A stretch of DNA of 64,000 nt from Didymella arachidicola (Eukaryota > Ascomycota > Dothideomycetes > Pleosporales > Didymellaceae). The notes under the pieces are model-generated. The model had not been told where the DNA came from and ran no database searches. It saw only the letters and a list, made by a program, of their open reading frames with translations. The stretch lies in assembly GCA_016630955.3 (NCBI GenBank), contig CM049993.1, forward strand, positions 434,001-498,000, written 5' to 3'. Below are positions 39,531 to 51,700 of the stretch, one piece after another. The position numbers were made by a program, and so were the translations under genes. Position 1 is the first letter of the stretch. Every line of letters begins with the position of its first letter.

Positions 39531-42500
39531 GGAACGGCGGCGAGCTTATTGCAAGAACGAAGTTGAGAAGGCCACGGCTGTCCCACGCACCCACCCGAGA
39601 TACCCTCAGATACCGTATCTACGATGCTATGGCACCATCCCGTGCAGGAAGGAGATAGCGAAGGCCGCGGATTGATATACCTAAGACCCGGGAACGTTGG
39701 AGTCCATGTTGGGTGTGGGCAGTGGAGCGTGGAGAGGCAAGGCGAACATCAGGACACAAGGGATTGGTGTAGAGATACGAGCCTTGTCCTGACAATGGCG
39801 CTCATCAGGCATCACAGTGGAAGGGATGAAGATGTTGTGAGCTCGAATTGCGCACGCACGTACCTGGGTTTGTTGAACCTCCAGTGGGGGTTGGAGGACG
39901 GTCCGCCTTGCTCTGCCCTGATCGACAATCGAATGAAGCTTCTCCGTCCTCGCCGGCGGCCATCTCAGCACCGTTGAGCACTGTGCAGTCAATATGAGTA
40001 TGATACGGTGCTTGCAATTTCACGCAGCGATCCAGCGCAGTGGGAAGAGTGTCCGCCACGATCTTATCGAAAGCCGTCTTACCCCGGATTGCGTCTCATT
40101 GGCGCGCCTTCTCCATGTTATCCAGTTGCTGCGCGTCGCACTCGCGTGCGCGCACCTACCAAGATAAGAAAGGTTTCACTTACTCCGCGATAGGAAGGCC
40201 AGCGCAAAAGAATGGTCCAAACTCTCGCAGATAGTAATACAAACTGCTGTAATTGGACTGCTTCTCTTGACTCTGTAAGGGGAACGTGAGCACTGTGAGG
40301 TCCGCTATGCCATGTCGCTATCATGGCGCAATGATAGCTGATAATGGTCTCACCGTGCTTTCTAGGCGGATCTGTATAAAGGAAACTCGTGCTCCATAAC
40401 GAACACCATCTGTATTCAAGTCGTACACACCACAAGTCGAAGTTCGCTCGCTCTTCCGCCCCGATATCGAATGTTGAATCCACCATGATGCCAAGGCAGT
40501 GCTCCCCATGGACCCTGGTCTTCCACCCTACCCGTTTCCCAGCCCTGGAAACATGAACGCACTCTCAAGTACCGGCATTCAAAGGATTCTTGTGGTATCA
40601 ATATTGGGTCTCTTTGCTCGACCACACGCTGCAAACGCCGATTCGACGATACCCTCCCAGCCTTCTCGGATTGTCGCCGAGGCTCGTTTGGGCGTTGAGG
40701 CTATGCGCGCACAACACTGGAGCCTCGCATCTCAACACGGGTTATGCCGACTCGAACCCAAGGTAGCGTCGCACCATCGTCCGGTCCAACAACCCAAAGC
40801 GTTTTGTCGCTATCGAAAGATGACTGAGGCCGACCAACTGCGTGGTCCCAATTCCAAACCGGAATACGTGCACACGAGTCTCCGCGTCAGCCCAGGAGGA
40901 AGGCACACGAGCAGACCCTCTTCGTCCCGTTGTCCGCGTTTGGGCCGTCTTCGCTCGTGTCTCTCCACTTGCCCACATGTTGATCATACAGTTGTAATCG
41001 GAATCACGCCGTTTCTTCCAACAATCTGCTTTCAACTCCAAATAGTATCACGTACCTTTGTATCCCACCCCCACCGCATCCCGCGCACGCTACAGGGATC
41101 GGACGTACACTCGCATCTTGTGGCGGTTTCGACTGGCTGACAGGACGAGCATGCAACAGTATTAACAGCGGCCTCGGCGGTAAGTCAGTAGAACTCGAAA
41201 TGCTCAGTCAAGGGTGTCGGATGCATTCTCCCGGACTTAGTTTTGCCTGGCCTGCACTTCCGAGATTCCTGGGAGATGCTTGACCAAGAGCCCGGAGATT
41301 CTGTTTCAAGAACTGCATCGTCTCGAAGCCAAAACGACTGTGAAATCTGAAAGCACTGACAACGTGCATACGCACGCGTACCTTTCGGTGTTGTCTAGAT
41401 ATTGTTAGGTTAGGCTCGAAATTAGCGGTCTGTGTCGGTTGATCTGGGCTTTAAATCCCTGCCCTGCCATGCAAGTCAGATGCAAGTGGCTTGACAGGCC
41501 TGCAGCGCCAGGGAAGCACCTTGACCACCGGTTCCCAAGACAGCAAGCGTTGTGGGGGTCGCGCTGCTCTCAATCTCCACCGGCTCCTGTCGTCGAGACC
41601 GCACAGCTTATTGAACTGTGCGATCCTGCGGTAGCATCAAGATTGAAGTAATCTTCGTTGGCTGAACTTTGGTTGTTGAAGACATTGTCGTGGCATGTGA
41701 AAGCCGCCGCACGGCAGATGTACGGCAGACCAGGGTTTAGCGCGTGCGCGATGTTCAACGCCACCGTCGACGGACTGTAGATGAGTCGTGTTCTCACCAG
41801 GCCCTGACGGTCTCACGAGGTTCAGCTGCGAGAGCGTCCATGGTTCATCGATACTCGAAGAAGCCCAAATGATCATCGTCACACTGTGTAAAATTGGAGA
41901 TCGAAACAATTATCCACCACTCAGCCTTGTGGACAATAGGGCCTTCTCGCACGTTCAGCCCAAAACGTCGATCCGCGGTGTGGAGGTCTGTGCCGATCCT
42001 AGAGCACTCGATGTATTATGGTATAACAGAAGCTTTGCGTATGGTGCTGGTGAAGGTCAACATTGGTGCCGTAATTCGATGAGTGTTTGGTTGATGTATT
42101 CTACGATAGCGGTGGAGCACATCGCATTGAGCCTGCCCCACTATCCAGACCAGAGGCTCAGGGTTCCGAACTGCCACTGAACTAGGTAGGGGCGACAACA
42201 GTGAGGCCACGACGAGCTTGCATCCACGGGTGGACTTTTGTTGCATCCAAAGCTGGAGCTTCATGCCTTGTCAATCTGTATTGCATTTGTTCCACTTTTC
42301 GCGTCACTTCCACAACCTTGCGGGGGAGGAGAATCTGCCATAATGAGTTAGTAGCCAGGTCGCCGTGAAAGCAGACATTTGGCGATGCGGACCCTCTTCT
42401 AGGAGGAGCAGTGAATCGTCGTGGCTGCATGTATGGGCACGAGAAGGCCCTTCTCCGGACTATACCCCGTCGAGCAGATGCTCCTGCCTTTGGAGAAGAC

Positions 42501-44268
42501 AACGCCAGCTTCCAGACTGTCAGGCTGCCAGGAGCATCGGATGTTCAGAAGCGCTGTCGGAATAGACTAGGTGCTCTGGCCGCTGTTTGAAACGTGCTGC
42601 ACGCGGTGGGCGTATCCGGTGGAGCTGGCGAGCAGTGGAGCCTCTTGAAGGACCCTGAAATGGTTGAAATATCGGGTAAAGTAGGAAGGAACGAATCTTC
42701 CGTAACGCAGCGAGCGTTCCGCTTTGTATTTGGAAAGGATGCTGCTGCTTCGGGTAAATCAATTGAACGATCTGGATCTGGCGTTGACGCTGCTTTCCCA
42801 GCGGTTTCAAAGGCTTTGTTCGCATTGCAGACAGGTGCAGCGGGCGACTTCTACTACGACTCGTGGAAAGACCGTTTTTCGGCAGATTGCGGCCGCGCAA
42901 CCAGTCGCAAGCAGATGAATTTAATGACGGCGGAGCAAACGGCGGAATTAGCCTCATGGCGCGGGATTGCTTGTACAAAGAGCGAAAGCGAGCAATTGTA
43001 GAGGCCAGTGCCCAATCAGAGCGAGCGTCTCGGCAAATCTGTCTTACCGTGAGCTCGAGCCGAGTGTTGGCGGTGGATCTGTTGTCGTGCAGGACGACAG
43101 GACCAAGTGGGAAGGCCTGGCGCAGGTCTCTGGGCCCGCTGGAGCAATGACGTCCGAGGATCTGCATTAGAGGAAGGATGTCGCAGCGACTGCGCAGCGC
43201 TCTGGCGAGCTGCTGGGCGAAAAACTCCACACATGGCGCATTCTAGGGAGGAGCTGCTGCCGCAGCAGTGCGTCTTTGCTGGTGTTGAACTGCGGGCGTC
43301 CGAGAAACTTTCCCTTCCCACATGGGAACGAACGCCTCGACGCCTCGCCGCCTCGCCAGAGATCTGTCTGTCTAGGGTTCCAAATTTCCATGCTGCACGG
43401 TACGGGACTCGTCTGCAGCTGGCAGGGATGGCCTTTAAGCGTACATGAAGGGACAGGCGTTCAAGCATTCCTGCAGGCCACCACTGAACCATGTATGGAC
43501 TGGCGCCGGCCGCTTGTGAAAGCTCCACTGGCTCTGGCAGCCACGAGCAGCACAGCAGAGGCAGCACCAGCCGTCCTGGCAGTCGTGTGCCAGTGGCAAT
43601 CGTAGCAGGCCGGAGTGAGCGGTGTCGTGTGCTCAGCAAGTCTCATCTGGCAGCGAGTCGCGCAGTGACGAGGGTGGTCGCTGGTGAGGCCCTCCGAAGC
43701 TGGCGCGCTCGGCTGCACGTTCAAGCATCTCCCTGAGGTCCTCGCAGCCGTGCGGTGCATCAAGTGGGGGTTTTCGTGGGTGCGCCGACCTTCATTGGGT
43801 ACCCACTCACATCTCACCAGGCCCATCTTCGCACCCAGCGACGACCCGCCAAGCGCCACCGGCTGTCCGTCGCACGCTGCAGCGGTAAGCTGCGTATGGA
43901 TTATTGCGCCGTTCGCTGAATGGTCCGAGTGCAGTGCTCGAGGGTTTCCCCGTGGAGCAGAGCCAGAACAAAAGCAACTGCTTCTCCAGGCTGGCGCTGC
44001 GAACAACCGCGTAACCGCATAACCGCATTACGCACGCCTTGCCCCCGCCTGCATCTCGCCCTCCTCCCCTTCTGGAAGCTCACCTGAAGCTGCAGCACCA
44101 CGGCTACAGTTGCAAAGCGCGGCCCACACCCAGGCCACACCAGGCCACATACCGCTACGTGGGGTGCGCCCGTCCAAGTAGAGCACGCGCCGACCCAGCT
44201 ACTACATCATCGCAGGCACGTTCCCTTTTGTGCCAACGACGTCTTTCTTTTCCCGCACTACCGCAGCC
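39531..44268. other. Long interval upstream of areA without recognisable genes
   Basis: 4.7 kb. Several open frames of 100-236 codons exist on both strands (for example 40499-41140 plus, 42520-43230 minus, 43016-43639 minus), but they overlap each other in opposite directions, are rich in Arg/Ser/Ala as GC-rich non-coding DNA gives, and match no family I know. The region probably holds the extended promoter and long 5' leader of areA, a gene known for autoregulation through upstream GATA sites and long leaders in other fungi. Pyrimidine-rich DNA runs up to the start codon. Confidence 0.5.
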
Positions 44269-47033
44269 ATGGATTTGCACCAGCTGCGCGAGAGCAGCCC
44301 GGGCATGTCGCCCGGCGGCATGCTCGACGAGCCCATCTTCCCGGCCTTTGGCAACGATGCCGCCGCAGAGCGCCCAGAGTCGCCCAGCGAGCTGCAGAAG
44401 AACGATCCCTTGGGCACGCAGATATGGAAGCTTTACTCACGGGCCAAAACACAGCTGCCAAACGCAGAACGCATGTCCAACTTGACCTGGCGCATGATGG
44501 CTCTTAATATGCGCCGTGCGGAGGAGCAGCGCAATAAAGGGTACGGAAGACGCCATATTTCTAGACCCTTCACCGCGCAGCAGCCGCGCACCTTTGCCCA
44601 AGAGAGAGCTAACCTGATCCCCTTGTCCACAGATCAAGTACAAACGCACAGAGCAATGAATTCATGTCTCCACCATCTGCGAGCGCAAGGCCGCCGCCCC
44701 GGACAGCTCCCAGTGGAATTGCACAGCAACTGAGACGCTCCGCTGATCAGCAGGCCCAGGTGCAGCAGCCACACCACGAGCACCAGCCACAGCCTGCCCA
44801 GGACGCAATGAATTTGGACGACTTCATATTTCCCTCATCCGTCGGCAGTCCTGCAGGATTGTCGCCAGATCCGTCCAACGGGGCGGAGGGCCCGTTTAAT
44901 GCAGGCCCGGGGGTGCCGATAAGGAAAGCTAATCAGCTCAACGACCACAACCTCTCCCTCGCCCACGCCTCTGCTCCACCAGTTCCTCCCCAGATCAACC
45001 GAGAGAATGAATTCGGCTATGTCCCCCGACACGTTCGCAAAACCAGCATTGACGAACGCCGAGTAAGCGCCTTATCTCTCCGCCCATCTTGCCCCTCCGT
45101 ACACCTGCTAACATCCTTTATCAGCCACCCAAGCGACGAGCAGAAGCCTCACCGCAGGTTCCTCCGGTCAACAGCATCATGATACCCACCGATGCTCAGT
45201 CAGAGGCCGACTTGAACCAGTACTCGCTCGACCATTCGATGCAACCACCGGCCTTCCCCGCCTCGCAGGCGCAGGTGCCCTTCTCGATCGATACCTTTCA
45301 GATACACGACGACCCTGTCATAAGCTCGGCAGGGCCGTTTCAGCAGAACTTCAGCTTCTCTCCTGTAGGTTCACCCATGATGAACCACGGCCAGTCTTTC
45401 CCCAACATCTTCAATCCCAACTCGATGGCCTCCTCCCTCAACTCGACCGATTACTACTCGCCCCCAAGCTCCGCCTTCCCCTCCGCCGTCTCGACACCGC
45501 AGCCCATGAACGACGATAATCAGCTGTACTTTGACCGTCATGGTATGGACATCCGCAGTCAGCACAGCAGCGGCGTCTCTTACGGGTCACATCGTCCCTC
45601 AGCTCTCTCGAACTCCCTGCAGCCACAGTTCGTCTTCAACCCCAACGGCGGCGGACCAGACACAGTCTTCAGCCCCGTAACGAGCGCGAGCTCTTCCCTA
45701 CCCTTCTCGGCGACCTCCTTTGGTCATTCTGGTCACGTCGATCCATCACAAGTCCTCCACAATAACCTGCCTCTTCGACAACAGCACGAGATGCAGATGC
45801 CTAGGAACGATAACATGTTCACATTTGGCGCCGACTCAGACGCGGAGGACGACGAGGGCAGCGCATTCGCAGACCGCAATATGCCCACCCAGGAATTCTC
45901 TCCTATGGATGATGGCTCGCTCGACTTCAACACGAACTATCAGTGGGAGACCAACTTGTCCAATCAATTCAACCCTATGCAGGCGCGATACCCGGCAGGG
46001 CCCCCACGCAAGACGGTAACAATTGGGCCCACCGAGATTCACTCACCACAAGACCATTGGAGTCCGAGCAGTCTGGGTCGCACGCATGGTTCAGCTGCTT
46101 CCGTGAGCGACATCCGCAACCGTGGGAACGACCCGCGTCGTGGGAAGATACCCCGCACCACATCAACACCGAATACTGCGGGATTATTGCACCAAGCTAT
46201 GCACGGCCGAACGCAGTCATCGCCCAATTCCCCACCAGAGACAGGTTTACAGTCAGGATTTAGCTCCGCCGCACCGTCTCGACCTCAAAGTCCGGGTGGC
46301 ACAAAGCCTGGTGAGGGTGGTGCACCAACAACGTGCACCAATTGCTTCACTCAAACCACGCCTCTCTGGCGTCGCAATCCAGAAGGCGCACCACTTTGCA
46401 ACGCCTGTGGTCTGTTTTTGAAGCTCCATGGCGTCGTTCGGCCACTGTCGCTTAAGACAGACGTCATCAAGAAGCGCAACCGTGGTAGCGGCAACGCTCC
46501 TGTTGGACCGTCTTCTACGCGAGCTTCAAAGAAGTCGTCCCGCAAGAATTCTATCGCAATGACGCCGGTGACAACACCGAAGGCGGCCGAATCAGAATCG
46601 CCGAAATCGACAGGATCTGGCGGCGGTGTATCGTCTAGCGTCAATCTCGCTATAGCTTCCTCGAACTCAAAGTCAGGTGGTGTTGTGCCTATAGCACCTG
46701 GTCCACCCAAGAATAACAGCACAATGACTGCCATCCAGCCGCGCGGACCAAGCATGGCACCGAGACGGGCACGCGCACAAAGCAAGAGTGGCACGCAAGA
46801 ACTGGAGATGGCTGATGCGGATGACACGAGTGGAAAAGCACCTATCCGCAGAAAAGACGCTCCTATCGCAGCTTCAAGTCCATTCCCTAGCCAGAATCTG
46901 GGGGCTTTGCCTATGGGTGCCATGGGTCAAGGGCTGCAATCCTCTGGACCAGCAGAATGGGTAAGTCTGTTGAAAATGTCATGCAGAGCAATCACTGACA
47001 CAATTCCAGGAGTGGCTCACCATGAGTCTATAG
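44269..47033 (+). CDS. areA: AreA/NIT2 GATA-type global nitrogen activator
   Basis: Four exons, 44269-44540, 44633-45062, 45125-46960 and 47010-47033, encode 853 residues. Residues about 45-90 carry the AreA N-terminal DUF1752 motif (NLTWRMMALNMRRAEEQ) and residues about 160 on have the hallmark MNLDDFIFPSSVGSP. A long Ser/Pro/Gln activation region leads to the single GATA zinc finger at about 638-662, C-x2-C-x17-C-x2-C, starting CTNCFTQTTPLWRRNPEG, followed by the basic arm DVIKKRNRGSG. The last exon encodes only EWLTMSL, the conserved C-terminal tail contacted by the NmrA repressor. The start ATG has a strong context (GCAGCCATGG); upstream exons cannot be excluded. It activates genes for secondary nitrogen sources when ammonium and glutamine are low. 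Confidence 0.95.
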
Positions 47034-47944
47034 TCGCAGTATTTTTCGTCTGCTATTACCTTGAATGAGCCTGCGATCCTTGCACATTCAGCATCACACC
47101 CGGAGTTTTGCTTACACACGCCGGTGAATCATTCAGATCCGCTATGTTTTTGTTTTTGTATCGGTCTTGTGACCGAATTTGATACCTTTGCTTGCATGCG
47201 TACAGCAACGATTAGATATGGCCCGGCTCTTGTTTGTTGACATACCCCTTCGGTCCTTTCCAGTAGTTAGATGGAGGAGGCAGGCGCTCCATCGGGCTCT
47301 ACACCGCTCTAATAATGATATTGAAGAGGTGGAACAAGACGGAAATTCGGCCCCGGTTGGCTTCCGTCTCAGACCCTATCAGGGGATCTGCATCCTGCAC
47401 GAGCTTATGAGAGATATCCTGGGACCTGTTTACAATAGATGGCGCTTATTGGAGTTCATTGTATCTTTTGGAAGGAGCTACGTCGGCTTGACGATCAATG
47501 TAGTGAGTGGAACATGTAGCCCGGGCGGGTGTACATAGATGACCGCGCTGTGTCCATTTCTTAACAAGTCTCATAGGTCTTGAGCAATATGGAGTATCTT
47601 GATGGAATAATACCACACCAATACTTTCCAGAATTCCTCGCACCAGTCTGCCCCGTGAACAGTGAACACATACAACATATAACGTCCTCAGTACCCCACC
47701 TTCGTCTAGACACATGAACTGGCGAAGAAGCTTAGGCCATCCGGAACTCAACCAGGAACCCGTAAGCAAATTGCACGTCTAGCAAGCCACGATATCTCCC
47801 TTCTTCCCTTCCTTTGAACTTGAACCCTGTCTCGGCGTGCCTTCCCCACGTTGAACCACTTACGGCACAGTTGCAATGAGACAATAACAACCCAACAACC
47901 ATTCTTTCATCAAGGAATATCAACAGTCTTACGAAATCCCCACA
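47034..47944. other. Intergenic interval downstream of areA
   Basis: 910 bp. The first few hundred bases should be the areA 3' UTR, which in other fungi controls mRNA stability. No gene is seen in the rest. Confidence 0.5.
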
Positions 47945-48728
47945 GTGACCGTGCCTGCAGCTCTCATTCTTGTCGCAGATGGTTCTGAAGGGATCGAGTT
48001 CGTCACTACATACGATGGTAAGAAATTATCATCTCACTACCACAACCATGGGGAGCTGACACAACCTAGTTCTGTCTCGCGCTGGGATCGGGGTCGAGTC
48101 CGTTGGGTGAATCTCAAAGCACGAGATCGAGAAATACGCACAGTACGTTTCTGAACACCGACGTTTTCACGACGCTCATGAAGCTCGAGCTTACTACGCG
48201 CACAACAGAATGACAAGAAAAATCCGCATTGTCCCCGACTGCCGGAACCGCTCATCTGTATGCCCCCCCTGAGTTTTTCGACATCTTGATCCTTCCCGGC
48301 GGTGCCCTTGGTGCCCAAACTTTCTGTACCACTATCACGTTTTATAACTCATTGCCTCCTTCCGGTCCCAGGGTAAGTATTTTGCAGCCATCGGTGCGGG
48401 CACGATGGCGCTTATCGCTGCACAGAGGTTCACTGCGAGCATCGAGACAGATAGCGACGCCACAGAGAAGGCGCGAGTGACGAGCTACCCGAGCGTAAAG
48501 GAGGAGACTAAGGCGGAGGGATGGGAAAATAGTGAGGAGAGGGTCGTGGTCGATGGTAAGATCGTTACTTCGCGAGGGTAAGGCTGTTCGGTTCTATGTT
48601 CGCCCCAAGCGATATTAGACAAGCTGCTGACGATGTGCAGGCCTGGAACAGCAATGCTCTTTGCGCTTACTATTTTCGAGATGCTGGTGGCAAGGAGAAG
48701 AGAGACGAGATCTCTGGCCCTTCGGTGA
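47945..48728 (+). pseudogene. DJ-1/PfpI-family gene, decayed
   Basis: Pieces of a DJ-1/ThiJ/PfpI protein follow in order: ALILVADGSEGIEFVTTYDG, VLSRAGIGVESVG, VNLKARD, KIRIVPDC, FFDILILPGGALGAQTF, KYFAAIGAGTMALIAAQRF, ERVVVDGKIVTSRG and, after a GTAAGG...CAG intron, PGTAMLFALTIFEMLVARR. Lesions are many: the start codon position reads GTG; VG-VNLK needs a frame change near 48,105; another lies between VPDC and the next strand; a third before KYFAAIG. The nucleophilic Cys of the AICAGT elbow is Gly (GGT at 48393-48395). Intact relatives are glyoxalase III or chaperone-like stress proteins. The surviving splice sites and long matching stretches suggest fairly recent decay. Confidence 0.78.
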
Positions 48729-51700
48729 TGGCACAGACTTTGTGAGCACAAGATGCAATCGCACTGGAAACTTTTCGACTGCGAACGCCACGCTCGAGGA
48801 TGGTCGGCACTATGAATAAATTCTGACGAGGTTCAAGAAGCTCACGACCCTGCCTGATTACTTTTCTGATCTGTCAGGCATGGGATCGCTTATTTAATAG
48901 TTCAGTCTCCATGGATCATATCCCCCGGTCCTCCCTATCATCTCTCTTGACTCTAACAGAGGATTATTGGCAGCTACTGCCTGAGGTGCCCGCACTCGCA
49001 ATACCTACTAATCTTAGGTCCTGCTGGTTTGGCATGAAAATAAAAGATGCAAGAAGCTTAATTTGTCAATCCAGTCTCAAATGCCCTCAAGTACACCTTG
49101 CCGATGTCGAGCATACATCAATGCATCAGAGTCGAATACCACCAAACAAGTGGGCCATCACTCAACCAAGACCACTCCCGCGAACCTCCACCTCTGGAGA
49201 CTCACCTCTCGTATTGCTTATACATGAAGCTGCTACCACATGAGCTGCATATCGAGATCGAGCATTGAACCCCTGTCGCCCCTCTACATTGTGTACACTG
49301 TAGCGACTTCGACGGAGCAACGCGCAAGTGAATGCGCCTAGATGATCTCTCTGGATGGCTAGAGTGCAAAATATTCGGGTTGTATACTTTCTGGCATTGG
49401 AGATTTCACATAGTAGCTGACCCGCTTGTTCGTCCAATGGACAGAATACACTTCCCATGCGTTCACTCCAGGCAAGTGCAAGGTCTACCGGGTGGTAGAC
49501 CCCGTTGTTATCATCTACTCGCTTGCGACGTTAGAAGACAAATGTTTTCTCGCCAGCATGAGATGCCCTCACAGGGATCCACAGCATGGTAATCAAGTCT
49601 TGAGTCCAATCAGAGTCGACGGACGATCAATCGAACTTTATCTAATCTTGAAGTCTGCAGCGATGGTATACTGCCTTGCTGACTGCGATTTGATATTCCT
49701 CGATCGCCCATATATCTTGCTTGTCACGGTCGTACTTGTGATTAATCGCTAAGCTGCTTTGCTTCGAACCCCCACCAAGCCTTGATCAGCCATTCCGAAT
49801 CGACATTGTGGCATCAGGCATAGCGCGGATCCAGCTCAGCGATACAAAGTCATGAGTATATGTGATGGGTCGAAATCCGCTGCAAGCTGAAACACAATCG
49901 GTCTGCCCATAGCCAGCCAGAATAAACAGAAGGTACGATATGTTTAGTGCCTGTTTGAATCCTTTGCATGGAATCAAATGAGATCCACAGCATTTCGGTC
50001 TCTAAGAGGTCTTTCGCCACATGGCGGCACCGTGATCATCTGTGAGCGTGGACTTCGCGGCTGTCGCAGCAGTCGGGAAGACCATAAGCTTATCGGATGC
50101 CATGTATGCAAACTAACCCTCCAAACCATTGCATATACAGCAGATGTGACATAATGTCTTCCCAAATTGGCAAGGTACTTTCTGAAGATACCAGTGGGTT
50201 GACTTCCGCTCGGGGTATTTGGTTTGGTGTAACGCATACACAAGCTTTTTGAGACATTCCTAGAACACCTGTCTACGAAAAGATAAATCCGAGAAGAAAG
50301 GAGCCTTTCCCCTAGCATCAGCCTCTTGTGTTGAGCAGAGCTTGGTTTACGTCCTTCTCGCATGAGTACGCATCGGATATGAGATAAGAGTCAATATGGC
50401 CGTAGCAGTCAAATCTGAGATTTTATGAAGCGATGAACTCTGGGCTACGGGTTCGTATGGTATGATGCCTATCTGGAGCGTCGATCACAGAGAAGTTAAA
50501 GAACGAGTATAAGCAGACTATGTCCATCAGCTAGACTCCTTTAGCCAAATCTTCCATGCCCTCCTTATACAATACCCAATGGATCAATCCACAATTACCG
50601 GAAGCCGACAAGTGAAATAACGTTCACTGCATCGGTATACAACAGAGAAGCATGAGAACGGGTCCCGCTCCAATATCTGGTCGAGATTACTTATACTCAA
50701 TTTCAAGCACCCTGCACCGCCTAAGCAATGGCTGGATGACGTACAAGGACCAGATAGAGTGGCCTCGGTAGCTACCACCGGTCAATATTATGACCCCGAG
50801 GCTCCTGGAGATCCACAATCTGGCAGGCGAGAGGGGTCCCATCCCTGGAGCTAGAAGACATTCCCCAAAGCTGATGGTTGTTGGTGTAATCTTCCAATAA
50901 AGACTTCGCAAGATAAACTGTTTCGTTGAACTGTGTGCTGGTAAGCAGTGGTAGCGAGATAATCGCCGGAATATATCCTGACGAGAACCATCCGTCCCCA
51001 AAGCCGACCAATTGTGGTACGGTAGTGAACGTGGGCCTTCTTCTGTGCAATCACCCGGAAGTTAGGGGAAGGAATGTTGCTCACGGCCTGAAGCATACAA
51101 TGAGATCCACCGACTGACTATCAGCCACAAACTGATACGCCAGCGACTGTTCCCACCTGCAAGGGTACTGTTAATCGGTGAAAGGAAGCCGGTAATAATT
51201 TGTGGTCTTGACGCCAAATGAAGTATCCGTCTTGCATGCCAAGTCAGCCTCCTGTAATGTCAAGCTCGGTGTTTGCGCTGAGGGAAGTGGAAACCTCGAC
51301 TGGTGGACCGCTTTTGTGGCTTCGTGACCGAGTGAGTCGGTAATGCATTTTTGTTCGTTCATGGAGGGGGTCTCTCAAAGCTTCGCGCAAACAATACACC
51401 CAAGTTCAACAGACCCATGAGGGCTGGCATATTCTCTGTGCTGAAACTTCGACACAGAACCTTGTCCTGACAGAAGACAAATTTCAGAGGTAGCACAATC
51501 TGGAAGCGAGCTAGCGAATTTGACTTGTGTTGGCTTTGATCGCTTCAGGCTATCAGAAAGTCTCGAGAAGATCCATGTATACTTGCCTTTGGCTTACGTT
51601 TCTCCGTCACCAGAAGCAGCTATAATACAGGTAGCCAATTTACAACAACCGTCACTCTACGAAAGCTGCGGAATCGTAGACCGCGGTGTGCTGTACCAGG

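Noticed and set aside
40499..41140. 213-codon plus-strand frame with a hydrophobic segment (IQRILVVSILGLFA)
   Set aside because: The first in-frame ATG gives a protein without domain or splice support and the hydrophobic stretch alone is weak evidence.
42520..43639. Two overlapping minus-strand frames of 236 and 207 codons with opposing plus-strand frames
   Set aside because: Open in several frames on both strands at once, low-complexity composition and no family match; typical of GC-rich noncoding DNA.
50772..51050. Minus-strand frame with PQLVGFGDGWFSSGY, faintly like an SGNH hydrolase start
   Set aside because: The GDS motif is not intact (GDG) and neither flank continues a hydrolase in any frame.
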